A stretch of 14,821 bases of DNA. Origin: Actinomycetota bacterium. Lineage in GTDB: Bacteria; Actinomycetota; Nitriliruptoria; Nitriliruptorales; JAHWKO01. The notes under the pieces are model-generated. The model was not told the DNA's origin, searched no databases, and saw only the letters and a program-made list of their open reading frames with translations. Made by a program: the position numbers and the translations under genes. Each line of letters begins with the position of its first letter. Positions within the stretch are counted from its first letter, which is position 1. This document shows positions 14,738 through 14,821 of the stretch, one piece after another. The stretch is taken from NCBI GenBank assembly GCA_019347855.1, contig JAHWKO010000058.1, positions 1-14,821 of the forward strand. Reading direction: 5' to 3'.

Positions 14738-14821
14738 CAGACCTGAGGTTTACATAAGGATAAAGCTGAACAAGAGGTCAAGGGTTGCCCGAGGGGGAGC
14801 CCCGAGGTACGGGGACCCGAC
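14738..14821 (+). promoter_or_regulatory. 5' leader of the downstream gene (expected ftsZ), with AT-rich patch
   Basis: Positions 14748-14773 contain only 8 G/C in 26 bases, in sharp contrast to the rest of the window. GAGGT occurs three times at 14745, 14774 and 14804, about 29-30 bases apart. GACCT (14740-14744) can pair with AGGTC (14775-14779), enclosing the AT-rich patch. A TTG at 14785 with AGAGG seven bases upstream opens a frame to the right edge, but its translation does not look like FtsZ. I call this an untranslated leader with moderate confidence. Confidence 0.4.
14800..14814 (+). repeat. Small GC hairpin in the leader at the right edge
   Basis: CCCCG (14800-14804) and CGGGG (14810-14814) flank the loop AGGTA. 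It could be a leader hairpin close to the next gene's start. No T-run follows before the window ends, so a terminator cannot be supported. Confidence 0.4.

Noticed and set aside
14785..14821. TTG 14785 as the start of the next gene
   Set aside because: The twelve codons visible (LPEGEPRGTGTR) do not look like an FtsZ N-terminus, and the region fits a leader better; sequence beyond the edge would decide.
1..14821. Search for mobile elements, CRISPR arrays, tRNA or rRNA genes, toxin-antitoxin or defence genes
   Set aside because: Nothing of this kind is visible. Apart from the HNH gene, all coding sequence belongs to a conserved dcw cluster.

Overview
The window is GC-rich (about 70% G+C by eye) and carries one co-directional division and cell-wall (dcw) cluster on the + strand. 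The order is mraZ, rsmH, ftsL, ftsI, murE, murF, mraY, murD, ftsW, murG, murC, ftsQ, followed by a leader that very probably belongs to ftsZ just beyond the right edge. The absence of murB, ddl and ftsA between murC and the end, the meso-DAP-type MurE, the GGTAGH-type MurG loop and the TANNNT-type promoter -10 elements all fit an actinobacterium (Actinomycetota). I cannot name the genus. A deep-branching high-GC lineage such as Nitriliruptoria or Euzebyales is possible, but that is only an inference.

Layout. Positions 37-627 hold an HNH endonuclease-like gene that is not part of the cluster. A 358-base gap follows. It holds nested inverted repeats, a good sigma-70-type promoter (TTGACG, 17 bases, TAGGGT) and a ladder of TGG-containing repeats spaced exactly 10 bases apart, which looks like the MraZ autoregulatory operator. 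mraZ begins at a TTG codon (986) behind a strong ribosome binding site. A second gap of 129 bases before rsmH contains a possible 33-codon leader ORF and inverted repeats that could mask the rsmH start. From ftsL through ftsQ almost every gene overlaps or abuts the next (ATGA, GTGA or TGATG junctions), so the block is almost certainly co-transcribed and translationally coupled. The last 175 bases contain a second promoter (TTGACG, 17 bases, TACCTT), a strikingly AT-rich patch and a small hairpin.

How the genes work together. MurC, MurD, MurE and MurF add L-Ala, D-Glu, meso-diaminopimelate and D-Ala-D-Ala to UDP-MurNAc in the cytoplasm. MraY moves the product onto undecaprenyl phosphate, and MurG adds GlcNAc to make lipid II. 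FtsW (SEDS glycosyltransferase) and FtsI (transpeptidase) polymerise and cross-link it at the septum, with FtsL and FtsQ as membrane scaffold and activators. RsmH methylates 16S rRNA. MraZ is the cluster's DNA-binding regulator.

The coding content is conserved housekeeping. I found no unknown protein system. The parts worth a second look are non-coding: the mraZ operator/promoter, the mraZ-rsmH leader and the ftsZ leader.
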